A stretch of 64,000 nt of DNA from Scalesia atractyloides (lineage: Eukaryota; Streptophyta; Magnoliopsida; Asterales; Asteraceae). Where the stretch lies: the NCBI GenBank assembly GCA_947069175.1, contig CAMTDV010000002.1, forward strand, positions 5,497,054 through 5,561,053, in the 5' to 3' direction. The notes beneath the pieces were generated by a model that made no database searches, was not told where the DNA came from, and worked only from the letters and a program-made list of their open reading frames with translations. Shown here piece after piece: positions 11,009-22,229 of this stretch (position 1 is its first letter; the number at the start of each line of letters is the position of its first letter). Made by a program: the position numbers and the translations under genes.

Positions 11009-11168
11009 TTGAGGCACGCGTTGTTCAACTCGTCTCCCACGAGGAACTGATGGGCCTAATGAATGAGTTTTAAGGCACGCGTTGTTCAACGAACTGATGG
11101 GCCTAATGAATGAGTTTTGAGGCACGCGTTGTTCAACTCGTCTCCCACGAGGAACTGATGGGCCTAAT
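11009..11168 (-). repeat. Three-copy tandem repeat inside LTR B
   Basis: The block containing GGCACGCGTTGTTCAAC followed by GAACTGATGGGCCTAATGA occurs three times in a row. The middle copy lacks the CTCGTCTCCCACGAG segment. LTR A has a single degenerate version at 5260-5310. Confidence 0.8.
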
Positions 11169-11673
11169 AAATAATTTGTATACAACTTGACAATATGTAA
11201 TACATAACAACAAACAATATTTACATTCTAAGTTTGAATCATATAATGGTATAGCACGAGTTTGAATAAGCGAATTAATTTAAGCGACACATGATACACC
11301 CCAAAACATGAATAAAAAGGGGAATTTGTAAGAATTCACTCACAGTGGTTGCGTTTCTTGGATTGATGATGAATGCGCACGAATTTGGATTTAACCACGA
11401 GAGGAACTAACCTAAATAATAACATAGTGGTTCGGTAAATAAAAGGATTTTATTTGAGATTAATAATTTTAATTCATAACCTTAATAGGATTTCTAGATT
11501 TATTTTTTGTGAGTTTAAGGACACTTTCTAACTTTAAAAATATTATTTTTAAGTATTTTTAATTGATTTTTAAATTAAATAAATAAATAAATAAAAATAT
11601 AAAAATGTTGACTTTTTGACTTTGACCGTTGACCGAGCGTTGACCGTTCACCGGTCGGACCGTGTTTATTATA

Positions 11674-11746
11674 TGCGCTGAGTGAGGTTCGAACCCGAGA
11701 CCTCTCGTACGCGTTCACGCAGCTCTACCAACTGAGCTACGTGTCT
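11674..11746 (-). repeat. tRNA-like module B1 in LTR B
   Basis: Counterpart of A1, with A-box TAGCTCAGTTGG and B-box GGGTTCGAACC on the minus strand. The D-arm hairpin (AGCTC/GAGCT) is unchanged while flanking bases differ, including the stretch just before the B box. Confidence 0.75.
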
Positions 11747-11844
11747 AACCCGAAATATTTCTGTTTTTAATTATATTTATATACTACTTAGATTATTCAG
11801 AATTTTATTTAATTAATTAAAAGGTTTTTAAACTAGTCGAACCG

Positions 11845-11918
11845 GTGCGCATGATGAGTTTCGAACCCGTGACCTGTGGTTTAACTTTGCACACAGTCCA
11901 CCGCTGGACTGTGTGTCT
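11845..11918 (-). repeat. tRNA-like module B2 in LTR B
   Basis: The minus-strand hairpin CACACAGTCCA / TGGACTGTGTG is followed by B-box-like ACGGGTTCGAAAC. The counterpart position A2 has a CAGCCC/GGGCTG stem instead, so both stem sides changed together. Confidence 0.65.
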
Positions 11919-12011
11919 AACCTGGTTAAAATACTTGTTTTTATAATTCTTATATACTAACTGAAGGGTTCCGTATTTGGGTTTTATAAAAAGGTTTGAA
12001 TATTGTGACGA

Positions 12012-12088
12012 ATCGGAACAAGGACAGACTCGAACTCGGTTTCTCTATGTTTCAAATGTACACAGTCCACCGCTGGACTGTGTGTCTA
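12012..12088 (-). repeat. tRNA-like module B3 in LTR B
   Basis: The minus-strand hairpin CACACAGTCCA / TGGACTGTGTA is followed by B-box-like CGAGTTCGAGTC. It has the same spacing as A3. Confidence 0.65.
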
Positions 12089-12818
12089 ACCCGAGATATA
12101 ACCCGATTTATATTAAATATATACACAACCTAAACTTCATCTTCTTCGTTAAAACAACACAGAACTCCCAATCCCGACTGTTAGCCCACATAATTTCGAT
12201 TCCCAGTTTTAAACAAATGCATATAAACAGTATTGAAGAAAGTTAAATGTTTGTACAGATTGGGCGAGGTGTTAGACTTTTCGGTTTAACTCCGACAGAA
12301 AATTCCGGTGGCTGAAACTTTTCCGGCGACGTGTAACATGCGACAGAGGATCTTCAGGAAGTTGAGGTGAGTGTGGGTGACTTCTGTCGAAGCTCTAGAA
12401 GTACTATTTATAGAGTAAGGCAAAAGGGATGAAATGGGTTCGGTTTTCCGGCGACTTGCAGAGAATTCCGGTGAAACAGAGACTGGTTTTCAAAATGCGG
12501 TGAGAGTGTGGTTATGTATTGAACGAGACTTACAATCTTCGGACTTGATATTCATAGCTAATATGTTCGACGGTTTTCGGTCAAGTGACTTAATCATCCT
12601 TCGATTATGATTTTGACGATTTGAATGAGTGGCTTTAAGGTTTTCGGTTATAACTGAAGTTAATCGTCAATTACACTTGCCTGATTCCGGAGTCAAAGGA
12701 AAACGGTCGCAAATTCGCGTATTTTCCGGCGACTGCGGATTTGGGCGCGCTGGTTACCTATCTTTGAGTTTCGAGTTTTATATTAAGTATTAATTGTTTC
12801 AGTATTATTCCAAACTAA

Positions 12819-12887
12819 GCGGGTGGCGGAGTGGTGTGTTGGCTGTTTGGTTAGCCGGCTGACCCGGGTTCAAAACCCGGCAGCCTC
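12819..12887 (+). repeat. tRNA-like module B4 in LTR B (opposite strand)
   Basis: Same as A4 with two changes in the T-arm region. The T-stem becomes a perfect CCGGG/CCCGG while the loop changes from TTCGAAA to TTCAAAA. Confidence 0.6.
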
Positions 12888-13931
12888 AATTGTTTTTTTT
12901 ATTCTTTTATTTTTGTTATTTATTAATTTTGGTTTAAACTTCTATCAATGTTTATTAATTATGTATCGTTTAAAATTAAAATAAACAATATATACGCGAC
13001 GAAAATTTTGACTGACTATTCGGTAAATAAACGAAGCGGGTTTTGGAAACCCGGTTTTTGACGGATGTTACACATCATCAGTTGTAATGGAGACAATCTT
13101 TTTCTTTGTACATCCTTAAATTGACCCCTAAATTCCTTCATAACTTCACCACTCCTCTTGTTTGCATTCATTTGTTCAACCAACACATTTTCCCCACGAG
13201 GCAGCTTGAATATGCGGTATACAAGGTCTGCAGTAATGGGTATCAGACTGTTGTTTCCTATATTCAAGATGCACGCATCTGGGTCGTAATTTGTGACCAA
13301 CCAGTGTGCGATGGCGGTGGGGACACCAGTAACTTGATGGCTGAAAATTGATCCAAACTCGATCTTGTAAACCTTTTCTCTTTGTTTCGGACTCAAACCA
13401 CCTGTTAGATTTAACAAATTTTCGATAGAAACCTTTGGCCTGATTTTTGTCCCCGTATAGGGCTTGTAAGGTTGTGAGCGTATTTTCCGTTTTGTATGAA
13501 TCGGCGATTTTTTGGCTAGCGACTTCCTTCGTTTCCCTGGTGGGGTGTCAACAAAGTCATCGTCCAGGTCGGACGATGACTTTGAAATCACCTTCTCAGG
13601 CTTCTTTATTGTTAGCTTCGATTCTACATTAAACAAACAAAGTATTAGTAATACCGCACATTATAGACATTTAGCTCATTATAATGTTTAAGGATAAAAT
13701 GCATACCCTTTGTGGTAGTCCCTGTAACCAGCCATCTCGCAGTCGATTTGAACTGCTTCCCTAGCGGTGGCACTATTTTCGTTGTGTTTTGTTTTGGTTG
13801 ACGTGGCATTTCCCTGGCGGGGGCTCCTTGTTTACCATTTTCCTCTCCGTCTGAACCCGAACACACGATAGTAGTCTCTTGGGTGTTCTTGTATTTGGAG
13901 TGGTATGTTCGTAGCCGATTGCTTTTCCTAA

Positions 13932-15623
13932 CTGCATAGTACACACGTGCAACAAAATGTATTATAACCTTAGTTATTAAAACGAATGTGTTATATCAAA
14001 TGTCATATAACACCAGGTTAGAGACCAAATCACTATTAAAAACAAAAATAAAAAAATAATTGAAGACAACCACCGTACTGTTGTATGAATGACTGCAAAT
14101 CAATAACAAACAAACCAAATCACTATAAAGAAATAACACCACATATTGTAGTTAATGGACAAATAACACCCTTCACTCCTATGAAAGACAACTTCAACTC
14201 CTATAAAGAAGTAACATCATAAATGCAATTAATGGACAAATAACACCCTCCACAAGGATAAAAGACCCCTTCATTTCCTATAAAGAAATAACAACATAAA
14301 TGCAGATAATGGACAAATAACACCCTGCACTGCTTTTTCAATCTTCATCTATTTTTAACCCAAATGCCATTGAACACACCCACATAAGTGTTGTTGAACA
14401 AATACAACTCATCACAGATCACCACAGAAGTATTAGAATGTAGCAAACTCATTGAAGATGAGGCAGCTTGAGGCACAAGCTGTTTTGTAGCCGTGCCTGT
14501 CAATTGTTTTTTTTATGGTTTATGAATGACTACAAATCACTAACTACCATCCCTATCTGGTAAGCTATGACAGGAACGAGGGCAGAACCCAAAACACAAC
14601 CAATCAGACAAATCCTAAGTTTTTGTGATGCTTGTTCTTTTTTCAGTTAATACAACTTATTACAAACCCAATAGAAGGCATACATCTTATTAACAAAGTC
14701 CCTCATAGTAATATATACCAAACAAACAATATACATAAATAACACCATGTAATGGAACAAAGACCCCTCCAATTCCTATAAAGAAATACAGACCAAATCA
14801 CGATTTAAAAATAAAAAATTCAGATAATGGATAAATAACACCCTGCACTACTATAAAATTTCATATAATGTACAAATAACACGCTGCACTACTATAAAAT
14901 TTCGTATGATGGACAAATAACACCCTGCACTACTATAAAATTTCGTATAATGGACAAATAACACCCTGCACTCCTATAAAATTTCATATAATGGATAAAT
15001 ACCACCCTGCACTCCTATAAAATTTTATATAATGGATAAATAACACCCTGCACTCCTATAAAATTGCATATAATGGGCAAATAACACCCTGCACTCCTAT
15101 AAAATTTTATATAATGGACAAATAACACCATGCACTCCTATAAAATTTCATATAATGGACAAATAACACCCTATACTCCTATGATCAAATACAACTCATC
15201 AAGGAACACCACAGAAGTATTAGAATGTAGCAAACTCATTGAAGACGCCCACATAATGCAGCAAACTCGAAGTAATAACACCATAACAGTTAATAACACC
15301 ATAACAGGTAATAACACCATAGACATTTAAAAACACCCTAAAATTCTAAAAGCCACCATAACATTCTTAAAGCCACCATAAAGCAGAATCCTTAAATCAT
15401 ACAATGCATATTTGTTTTTTTAATGAATATAGATTAAATCGAACTCCGTTAAAAAAAACAAAACCTTAATAACTAACTGGAAAACACCAAAAAAGCTTCA
15501 TTATGTTGAAATTAAGCAACTTTTCAAAAACCCTAATCCTACCAACTAAAGGAATAAGCAATATCTCGATACAATGTTCAAATATGACTAAAAAACACTC
15601 TGATTTCGTAGCACATTACATAC
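13932..15623 (-). other. Intron 1 of the broken Ulp1-type gene, repeat-rich
   Basis: The 1.69-kb intron has consensus ends (GTATGT donor, TGCAG acceptor). It holds scattered copies of a GGACAAATAACACCCT motif from 14150 on and a compact 41-bp tandem array at 14828-15186. No ORF of note is seen. Confidence 0.6.
14828..15186. repeat. 41-bp minisatellite, about nine copies
   Basis: The unit contains AATAACACCCTGCACTCC followed by TATAAAATTTCATATAATGG. Successive CACCCTGCAC landmarks sit at about 14838, 14880, 14921, 14962, 15004, 15044, 15086, 15127 and 15168. Copies differ at a few sites (cActAct/cActCct, tttcRtat/ttttatat). Degenerate single units lie upstream at 14150-14330. Confidence 0.9.
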
Positions 15624-15717
15624 CTGTACGTGATTTTGCAGGTTTCCCCATCGACGGTGTCTTCGTCGTCTTCTCCTCCTCCCGGTCGACAATAAACGGA
15701 ACCTTAATTTTCTTCAT

Positions 15718-17090
15718 CCGTGGACTGTGATTTTTGCGATTACAAATGATATTGAAGATTGTTATCCCTGAATAATCTCTGTAATTTTTTAAGAACTGAT
15801 TGTGATTATTGGGGGTTTTGATTCGGTTTCTATTTGAAAGTGTGGTAAAAAGTCTAAAACACCCCTGAACGATTAAATTGGTTTTAATGGTTTGACACTA
15901 TATTTACAATAATGCCACTATGATCTCAACCATTAGATTTTTATTCTAATGGTTGATATTTTTTCTTACCGTTCTCACACTTTTAAATTTTCTCACAATA
16001 AGCTCACCGTATATATATATATATCCTCAATATAATAAACGATTCCAAAAATACCACGATTTCAAATCTATTCTCCGAATTTTAGTATTATATATGTACA
16101 TCAATATTGTTTCACCCAAAAAAATTGGTCAAACTTCATTATTCTAATAAAGGATCTCAAAAACCTCACGTGTTAGCACAAAATCTTCTCCTAATTTTAA
16201 AATTATATATGTATATCCATAAATTTTCACACTAAAAAAATTGTCAAACTTTCTAATAACATCAACTATTAAATATTAAATCTAATTTTAGTTATTTCAA
16301 GTAACTTATCATATTAAACAAAGACGTCTTAATATTATAAAATTTTAAATTGAATATCTAAATGTCAATTACTAATAAGAGGTTGATTGAGAAGTTATAG
16401 ATTTAAAAACCTAAATCCTGTTTTGTAAACGTGTGACTACTATTTGAAAAGGTTATCTTGACACTCAAACTTATAGTTTTAAGAACTTAAATCCTATTTT
16501 ATAAACATATATTTTGTTTAAATTATGTTTTTTTAATATGTATATCTTCTATACTTGGATGGTTTTTTTAAATATGCACTATCCATTTTTCCTGAAATAG
16601 CATTTATATTAAAGTTTAGATAGTAGATTTTAATTACAATTAATTTGCCACAATATCATGACTTGCAATTTAAAAAAAAAACTTATTGTCTTATCAACAT
16701 TATATTTTGTACGGTTTTTTTACAAATCTAGAAAATTAATTTTGATAGTTAAAAATATAACTTTCCATTTATATACTATTTTATGAAAATGATTATATGT
16801 GAATTTAAGATTTGCATTATTTATATGGAACTCGTGTAATACACGAGTTTGTAAGCTTACACACACTCACACACATATATAGAGTAGGGATCTTAAAAGA
16901 AATACACTCTATTTGATAAATTTGAGAAGCATTTTGGACCCCATATTTTAGTCAAACAAAAAAAATTATTTTATTATTATTTTATTTCTAATCACATGTT
17001 TTAAGAGGGTTTTCTTTGTATATATACATATATGTATTTTTTCCATTTTATTATGAAAAACATATATTCTTAACCTAATAAGTGTAGGAA
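15718..17090. other. AT-rich intergenic stretch upstream of the Ulp1-type gene
   Basis: No supported gene. It includes the presumed promoter side of the minus-strand gene (15720-15850), a TA tract at 16005-16024, and an 8-bp-stem hairpin AACTCGTG/CACGAGTT at 16830-16850 of the kind seen near Helitron 3' ends. Confidence 0.5.
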
Positions 17091-17250
17091 ACCAGGTCAG
17101 ACGAATTCCGACTGAGCTCATTCCAGCGGCATTAGAAGCGGCTCGTCGAATACTAACAAAAAGTATAAACCCTAAAGCTAAACCCTAAACCTAAGGCTAA
17201 CTCTATGCTAAAACCTAAAAAACTAAACCATAAACCCTAGACCCTAATGC
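17086..17250 (-). repeat. Diverged interspersed repeat with telomere-like words
   Basis: The stretch around GAGCTCATTCCAGCGGCATT is the reverse complement of sequence at 24590-24660 and 34970-35040. It is followed by degenerate AAACCCTAA-type words (17160-17245). The other two copies carry the same association in the opposite orientation, so the telomere-like words belong to the repeat family. Confidence 0.65.
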
Positions 17251-17254
17251 TAAA

Positions 17255-18633
17255 GAGTTAAATGCCTGGTTGGTCCTTGTGGTTTACGAAAATTGCAGAC
17301 TTGGTCCCAATGGTTCACTAATTACAAAGTTGGTCCTAATAGTTGTAATTTTTACACTCGGGTGATCCTTATCACTAACCTCTGTTAAATTTCATAGTTA
17401 AGTCTATATAAAATTACCAAACTGCCCTTATTATTAAAAACAAAAATAAATAAACACCCTCACCCTAATCTCTCTCTCACTCTTTCCTTTTCTCTCTCTA
17501 AAACAACGCCACCATCTTCTTCCTCCTCTCTCTTAAATCCACCACCACAACCTCCATCTTTAACCCGTCACCACCTCCACCGCCACCATCAACCCACCAC
17601 CACCACCTCCTCCACTGCCACCTTCAACTCACCACCACCAGTTCATAACTTCCGACGATCGGAAAAGCTGCTGCGAAACGGGCTTTTTATCATCTTTCAC
17701 TTGGCCCGGAATCTGTTCCGAATTGAAGGGAACTGCCACGGGTTTCGTGACTTCTTGTTCAGGTTCCCATTGGGATCTAGCAACAGGAAGCGATTGTTGT
17801 TGGGTTGTTATTGTTTTTCTAGCGGAACTGTGAGTTATTCGGTCCGAATTTGAGCCCGCTGCTGATAATCGTCTGATCGAGAGTACAGGTCCATTTAAAT
17901 CCATCTGTTTTTCATCCATTTTGAGCTTTCGAATGCTAACCATCTTATAAACTACAAATTTAACATGGTAAAAACAGGAAACAATGGGAAATTAGTTTAA
18001 TTAATACGTGAATTATTAAAATTGCATAAAGTTAAAGTAGAAAACAGAGTAAATATCAAATTGGCAAAATCCCATGCTTGACTTAAATTGAAAGGAAACA
18101 AGGGAACCATAGATTCAAATTAAAGCACAAAACTTTATGACCGTAGATTCAAATTAAATAGAATTTTGATAATATTTCAACTCGTCGTCGGAAGTTATGA
18201 AGTTCACACCTCCACATGTTCTAGCGAGCAGCTTTTCCGGTCGTCGGAAGTTATGAACTAGTGGTGGTGAGTTGAAGGTGACAGTGGAGGTGGTGGGTTG
18301 ATGGTGACGGTGGAGGTGGTGACGGGTTAAAGTGGAGGTGGTGGTGGGTTTAAGAGAGAGGAGGAAGAAGATGGTGGTGTTGTTGTTTTAGAGAGAGAAA
18401 AGGAAAGAGCGAGAGAGAGATCAGGGTGAGGGTGTTTATTTATTTTTGTTTTAATAATAAGGGCAATTTGGTAATTTTATATAGACTTAACTAAGAAATT
18501 TAACAAAGGTTAGTGATAAGGACCACCCGAGTGCAAAAATTACAACTATTAGAACCAACTTTGTAATTAGTGAACCATTGGGACCAAGTCTGCAATTTTC
18601 GCAAACCAAATGGGCCAACTAAGCATTTAACTC
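17255..18633. mobile_element. Pack-MULE-like element with ~400-bp TIRs and a 10-bp target duplication
   Basis: The ends are GAGTTAAATGC...GCATTTAACTC. The left arm 17255 to about 17660 is inverted at about 18200-18633, and both arms include a CT/GA-rich and ACC/GGT-rich section. The flanking 10-bp direct repeats TAATGCTAAA at 17245-17254 and 18634-18643 are identical. Long TIRs and 9-11-bp duplications are Mutator-like. There is no transposase inside. The centre carries a gene fragment (17629-17943). Confidence 0.85.
17629..17943 (-). pseudogene. Captured gene fragment resembling the N-terminus of DUF688-family proteins
   Basis: The 104-codon minus-strand ORF starts at ATG 17943. It has the segment MDEKQMDLNGPVLSIRRLS followed later by KPVAVPFNSEQIPGQVKD. 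These resemble the N-terminal box (D-N-P-L-S-x-R-R) and the AVPFxWEQxPGxPK box I recall for plant DUF688 proteins. The Trp of the second box is Ser here. The C-terminus runs into the TIR. It is most likely a truncated capture rather than a functional gene. The family assignment is from memory of motifs. Confidence 0.5.
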
Positions 18634-18659
18634 TAATGCTAAACATTAAAGTATCATAA

Positions 18660-19220
18660 AATAATGAATAATATTAGTATTATTATTAATATAATATGAT
18701 ATCTAAATGTATGCTAACCGGTTCCTGATAAATCATCTAGCCGTAAAAAAATAATTCACGATTTTATGATACTTTGTCAATGACTTGTTAAAAACTATTG
18801 ATGGTTGGATCACCTATGAAATATCATGAGCATTAAAAAATAAAAGAAATTTTAATTTGTATAGCTAGTTGGTAATCGGTGGATGATATTTTGGTGAAAT
18901 ATATGTCGGTGATCTGACGGTAATATTAGTTGGTGAAATATCCATCGTTTATCCATAGGTGAAAGATTTGTCGTCAACCAGTCAGTGAAGTATCATCATT
19001 AATCCATTGGTGAAGTATCTATCACTAATCCATCGATCAGTCAGGTAAACCACGGTGATCCTACAATATTCTCCATCGGTGAAGACGCTGTTGATCACTC
19101 AACAAAATTTGTGTTTGATGCATTAATGATGATTTCTAGTTTCTCCTATGGGTAAGCTTTGTGAGTGAAACTTGGATGAATTGCAATGCTGTTATTTGAT
19201 AAAAACACATTTCAACTTAT
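18660..19220. other. AT-rich intergenic DNA
   Basis: No ORF or clear element ends. A loose repetition of ATCGGTGAA-like words occurs at 18870-19090 without regular spacing. Confidence 0.4.
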
Positions 19221-19228
19221 TATTTTAA

Positions 19229-19549
19229 GAGTTAATAGCAACTTGCGTTGATGTGATTGATACGTCCTCGTCTGACGAACCTCTACTGTTTTTTTTAGCT
19301 TTATGAGTCCCTGTAGTTATTTTTCGGTAGTCTGAATCCTTCTGTGAACATTCCTCTGTTGACCGGTAGTTGACCTAATAAATGTTCAAAATGACCTTTG
19401 TAGGTCAACAGACGGTATCTTAATGATGATTTATAGGGCTCTCATACTCCACAAAATGACACCCACCAAAACTCGTAGAGCTAAAAATAGTGGGAGCTCT
19501 TCATGCAAAAATCAAGTCAACCACCAAGGCACAAGTTGCTATTAACTTC
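19229..19549. mobile_element. Possible MITE with short TIRs
   Basis: The left end GAGTTAATAGCAACTTGCG is inverted at the right as CACAAGTTGCTATTAACTT. The interior also has an inverted pair around TTGACC/GGTCAA (19360-19415). Flanking 9-mers match only partly, so the boundaries are tentative. The ends resemble the GAGTTAAxx ends of the two neighbouring Mutator-like elements. Confidence 0.5.
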
Positions 19550-19775
19550 ATAATATCAAACGCGGTCGCTTGACATCTTAGGGGAGATCAATCTAGAGGT
19601 TTCGGATGGTTAAAAATAGGTCTTCTTATAAATTCATACGTTAGGAGGAATGGTGTAAATATCCTATGTACATGTTGTAAATTTGTTGCCTTTTCCCATT
19701 TAGGTCGAGGGTGTGTTGTTTTTGTTTGACCTTTTGAAACGAATACGAGTTTTAATGAAATATACTTTAATAAAA

Positions 19776-19983
19776 GAGTTAATTACTGTTTTCGTCCCAG
19801 TGGTTTGTAAAAAATCACTATTTCAGTCCACCTTGCAAACATTTCAGTCCCTGTACTTACAAAATAAATGGATTGAAGTTGTTACGAAAGTGAAACCACA
19901 GGGACTAAAATCGTAAATTTTAAACTAATGGACTGAAATAGTGATTTTTGAAAAACCATATGAACGAAAACAATAATTAACTC
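19776..19983. mobile_element. 208-bp fold-back MULE-type MITE
   Basis: The ends are GAGTTAATTACTGTTTTCG and its inverse, and the arms pair over most of the length (TAGTGATTTTT, CAGTCC). Flanking 9-bp repeats TTAATAAAA (19767-19775) and TTAACAAAA (19984-19992) differ at one base. No coding capacity. Confidence 0.8.
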
Positions 19984-19999
19984 TTAACAAAAAAAACTA

Positions 20000-21330
20000 A
20001 GTTCGTTTAATAGTACTTCACAATCATTTATATAAATAGGACAGAATAAACTATTAAAATATAGATATAGTTATCGTATGATATAAAAAGTTAAGTACAA
20101 TTTTCAAATAACATTTGCATTGACACGTCCTATGAAAATAGGCATTATCTCGAGTGCCTAAAAAAGAATTCACATGGTATGGATGCAACAGGTGATGTTG
20201 ATTGGTCAAACCTCTCCTGACTCTTCTTTATAACTGACACCTTTTTCAACTTTCATACCATTCGGCAATCTTCTGATATATTCTATAATTAATTTGTGCG
20301 AGCATTTAGAATGCTAAGCTGTCTTTATATTTTTTTTAAGTGTTTATAAATTGTTGTCCTTGTAGAAGAAAGAAAAAAAGAAAAAGTTACTGCTTATCAG
20401 TAAATTTGAAAAAATACTGTTTATATCTATAATTTTTAATATTTTAAAAAATGGTTATGCGTGGAGGAGATCAAAGATAATAATAAAAGTATAAAAAATA
20501 TTATTTCATTAAAAAGGAGAAAGAAATGATAGTGTTTTTTAATGTAATTAAAAAGATTGAGTAAGAGATTTGATTGAGAATGCTCTTATATAAGCCGTGT
20601 TTTTTAAATAAGCTAAACGCTTTTTACCCAAAACAAAGTTTATTATATTAAGCTAAAACTCTTTGGTTGAGTGGTTTTTAATAACTGTTTTGTTAATAAA
20701 TTAAAAATACAATTGCTAAAATCATATGCTATACGCAAATATAGTACTTCGATCTATAATAATAAGTAGCTTTGCTACTTTAAAGGGAAAAAACTAGTAA
20801 AGATAGTTGAAAACCTATGATGATACAATAATAAAAACTGTCATGTATTTATTGTAAAACAAAGACTTTTTATTTCTCTTAATATGAATACATTTTAACA
20901 TTATCATTATTACTATCCTTCTTACTATTATGATTATGAATTTATGATTATTAGTATTACTTTTAATATACTTATTATTGTTGTTATTATATGTATATAT
21001 TATAATACTAAAAATTATAATAATAGTTATAAATTATTATTATTAAGATAGTAAAATACTAAAATATGCATTTTCTTTTGAAAAGGTGTTGAGCGGGTAG
21101 AATTAGTACAAATTTAGAATGCATATAAAAGCTATGGCATCACTTAACTAAAGTCATTCATTTCAACATACCTACTTGAAGGAGCATAAATTCATCATCA
21201 ATTGTATTTGGGGTGTTCTATCCTCAATAATCTCTACCGATGAGTTATACATTCATTTCAGCATATTCTAACATTAAGGAGCAGAAATGCAACATCAACT
21301 GTATTTGGGGTGTTCTATCCTCAATAATCT
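20000..21330. other. AT-rich intergenic DNA with a 97-bp tandem pair
   Basis: No supported gene. At 21180-21335 a 97-bp block (GTATTTGGGGTGTTCTATCC landmark at 21204 and 21301) is duplicated. The right end of this pair coincides with the left breakpoint of the 10-kb duplication. A sequence at about 20752 (ATCTATAATAATAAGTAG) resembles plant Helitron 5' ends, but the case is weak. Confidence 0.45.
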
Positions 21331-21859
21331 TTACCGATGGGTTATAGTTTAGTATGAAAATTATTTCAACTGTTTTAAAAGGATTTCAATAAAAAAATCT
21401 AAAAGCTAAGATAATGCAGAAATGTAGATTGTATGTATTTTATATCACAGCTTCAAGAATTGATGAAACTAGGAAAATTGTGTACTCTAATTTTGAAAGC
21501 AATAAACTATTTTAACTATGAAAGCCACTGCAAAAAACTACTGTATCTTCTCATTGTAGAAGAGAGAAAAAGAGGTGGAATAATAAAATCAAAGGGCACG
21601 CTTGTAATTGTAAGAAAGAGTAAGAGGCGGAGCATTAGAATCATAGAAAATTGAATAGTGAATTAGTGTGGAGAAGAAATTTTATAAATTGATATAGGGA
21701 AAATTAGCCGGATGATATGTATTTGGTTCATTTCGTTTGCATGGAGGTTGTTTCATGTGCCTCTCTTGATTCGTTTGATGAATCCATCGTAATTATTTTT
21801 ATGCATCCAAATTATATCGTTAATATATATTCGTTTTGAAAATCTTAACCAATCATATC

Positions 21860-22010
21860 AAATGTAATCTCACGCATAGCCCGAAGGTATTTGTAGGGTC
21901 TGTAGAGGGTGAGATATAGGCAAGACTTGCCATATCCCTGCGGATAAAGAGGCTGTTTATAGGGACCTCCCAACTCCAAAGCAATATCCATATATAAGAG
22001 TAAAAATAAA
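21860..22010 (-). repeat. SINE-like repeat, copy 1
   Basis: The minus strand carries AGCCTCTTTATCC...ATATCTCACCCTCTACAGACCC, like the conserved 3' body of widespread plant SINEs (AGGTAAGG...CTACATCTTACCCTC-type). It is duplicated at about 32060-32200. Confidence 0.45.
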
Positions 22011-22229
22011 AACAAATAAAGACAGGTAGTTATTACTCACAATAAAAAATAAAAACAAAAACAATGTAGTTATTACTCACAACAAAAAAAGGGTATCAAC
22101 ACTTAAATACATGGACATATACCACATCACATATACACACATACAAATGATACGATGTAAAACCCTAAATAATAATTGAGAAACTAAGCTACTAAGGCAA
22201 AAATCCATAAGCAAAAATGTATCATCCTC

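Larger units (their letters stand above)
10595..13072 (-). mobile_element. Ty3 LTR B (2478 bp), 5' LTR of the gag-only element
   Basis: The ends are TGTCACACCCC...CGGATGTTACA. The right boundary at 13072 lies inside a coding exon of the Ulp1-type gene. It carries four tRNA-like modules matching those of LTR A in order and orientation. A short tandem repeat at 11009-11168 (GGCACGCGTTGTTCAAC, three copies about 60 bp apart, one shortened) is not found as an array in LTR A. Confidence 0.88.
13073..15717 (-). pseudogene. Ulp1-protease/plant-mobile-domain-like gene, N-terminal half, broken by LTR B
   Basis: The three exons join in frame. Exon 1 is 15624-15717 (ATG at 15717, MKKIKVPFIVDREEE; donor GTATGT), exon 2 is 13707-13931 (acceptor TGCAG; donor GTATGC) and exon 3 starts at 13623 (acceptor TGTAG). 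Exon 1 ends one base into a codon and both later junctions restore the frame. The N-terminal half is basic and Ser/Lys-rich (KRRKSLAKKS). It is followed by a globular segment with FGSIFSHQVTGVPTAIAHWL and IPITADLVYRIFKLPRGENV. That segment resembles the region preceding the protease in plant Ulp1-family proteins and PMD-like proteins. LTR B cuts it after SPLQLMM. The protease part is not in the window. It could be a TE-carried copy. Confidence 0.6.

Noticed and set aside
14030..15330. CRISPR-like array
   Set aside because: The 41-bp units are contiguous without unique spacers. This is a eukaryotic minisatellite.
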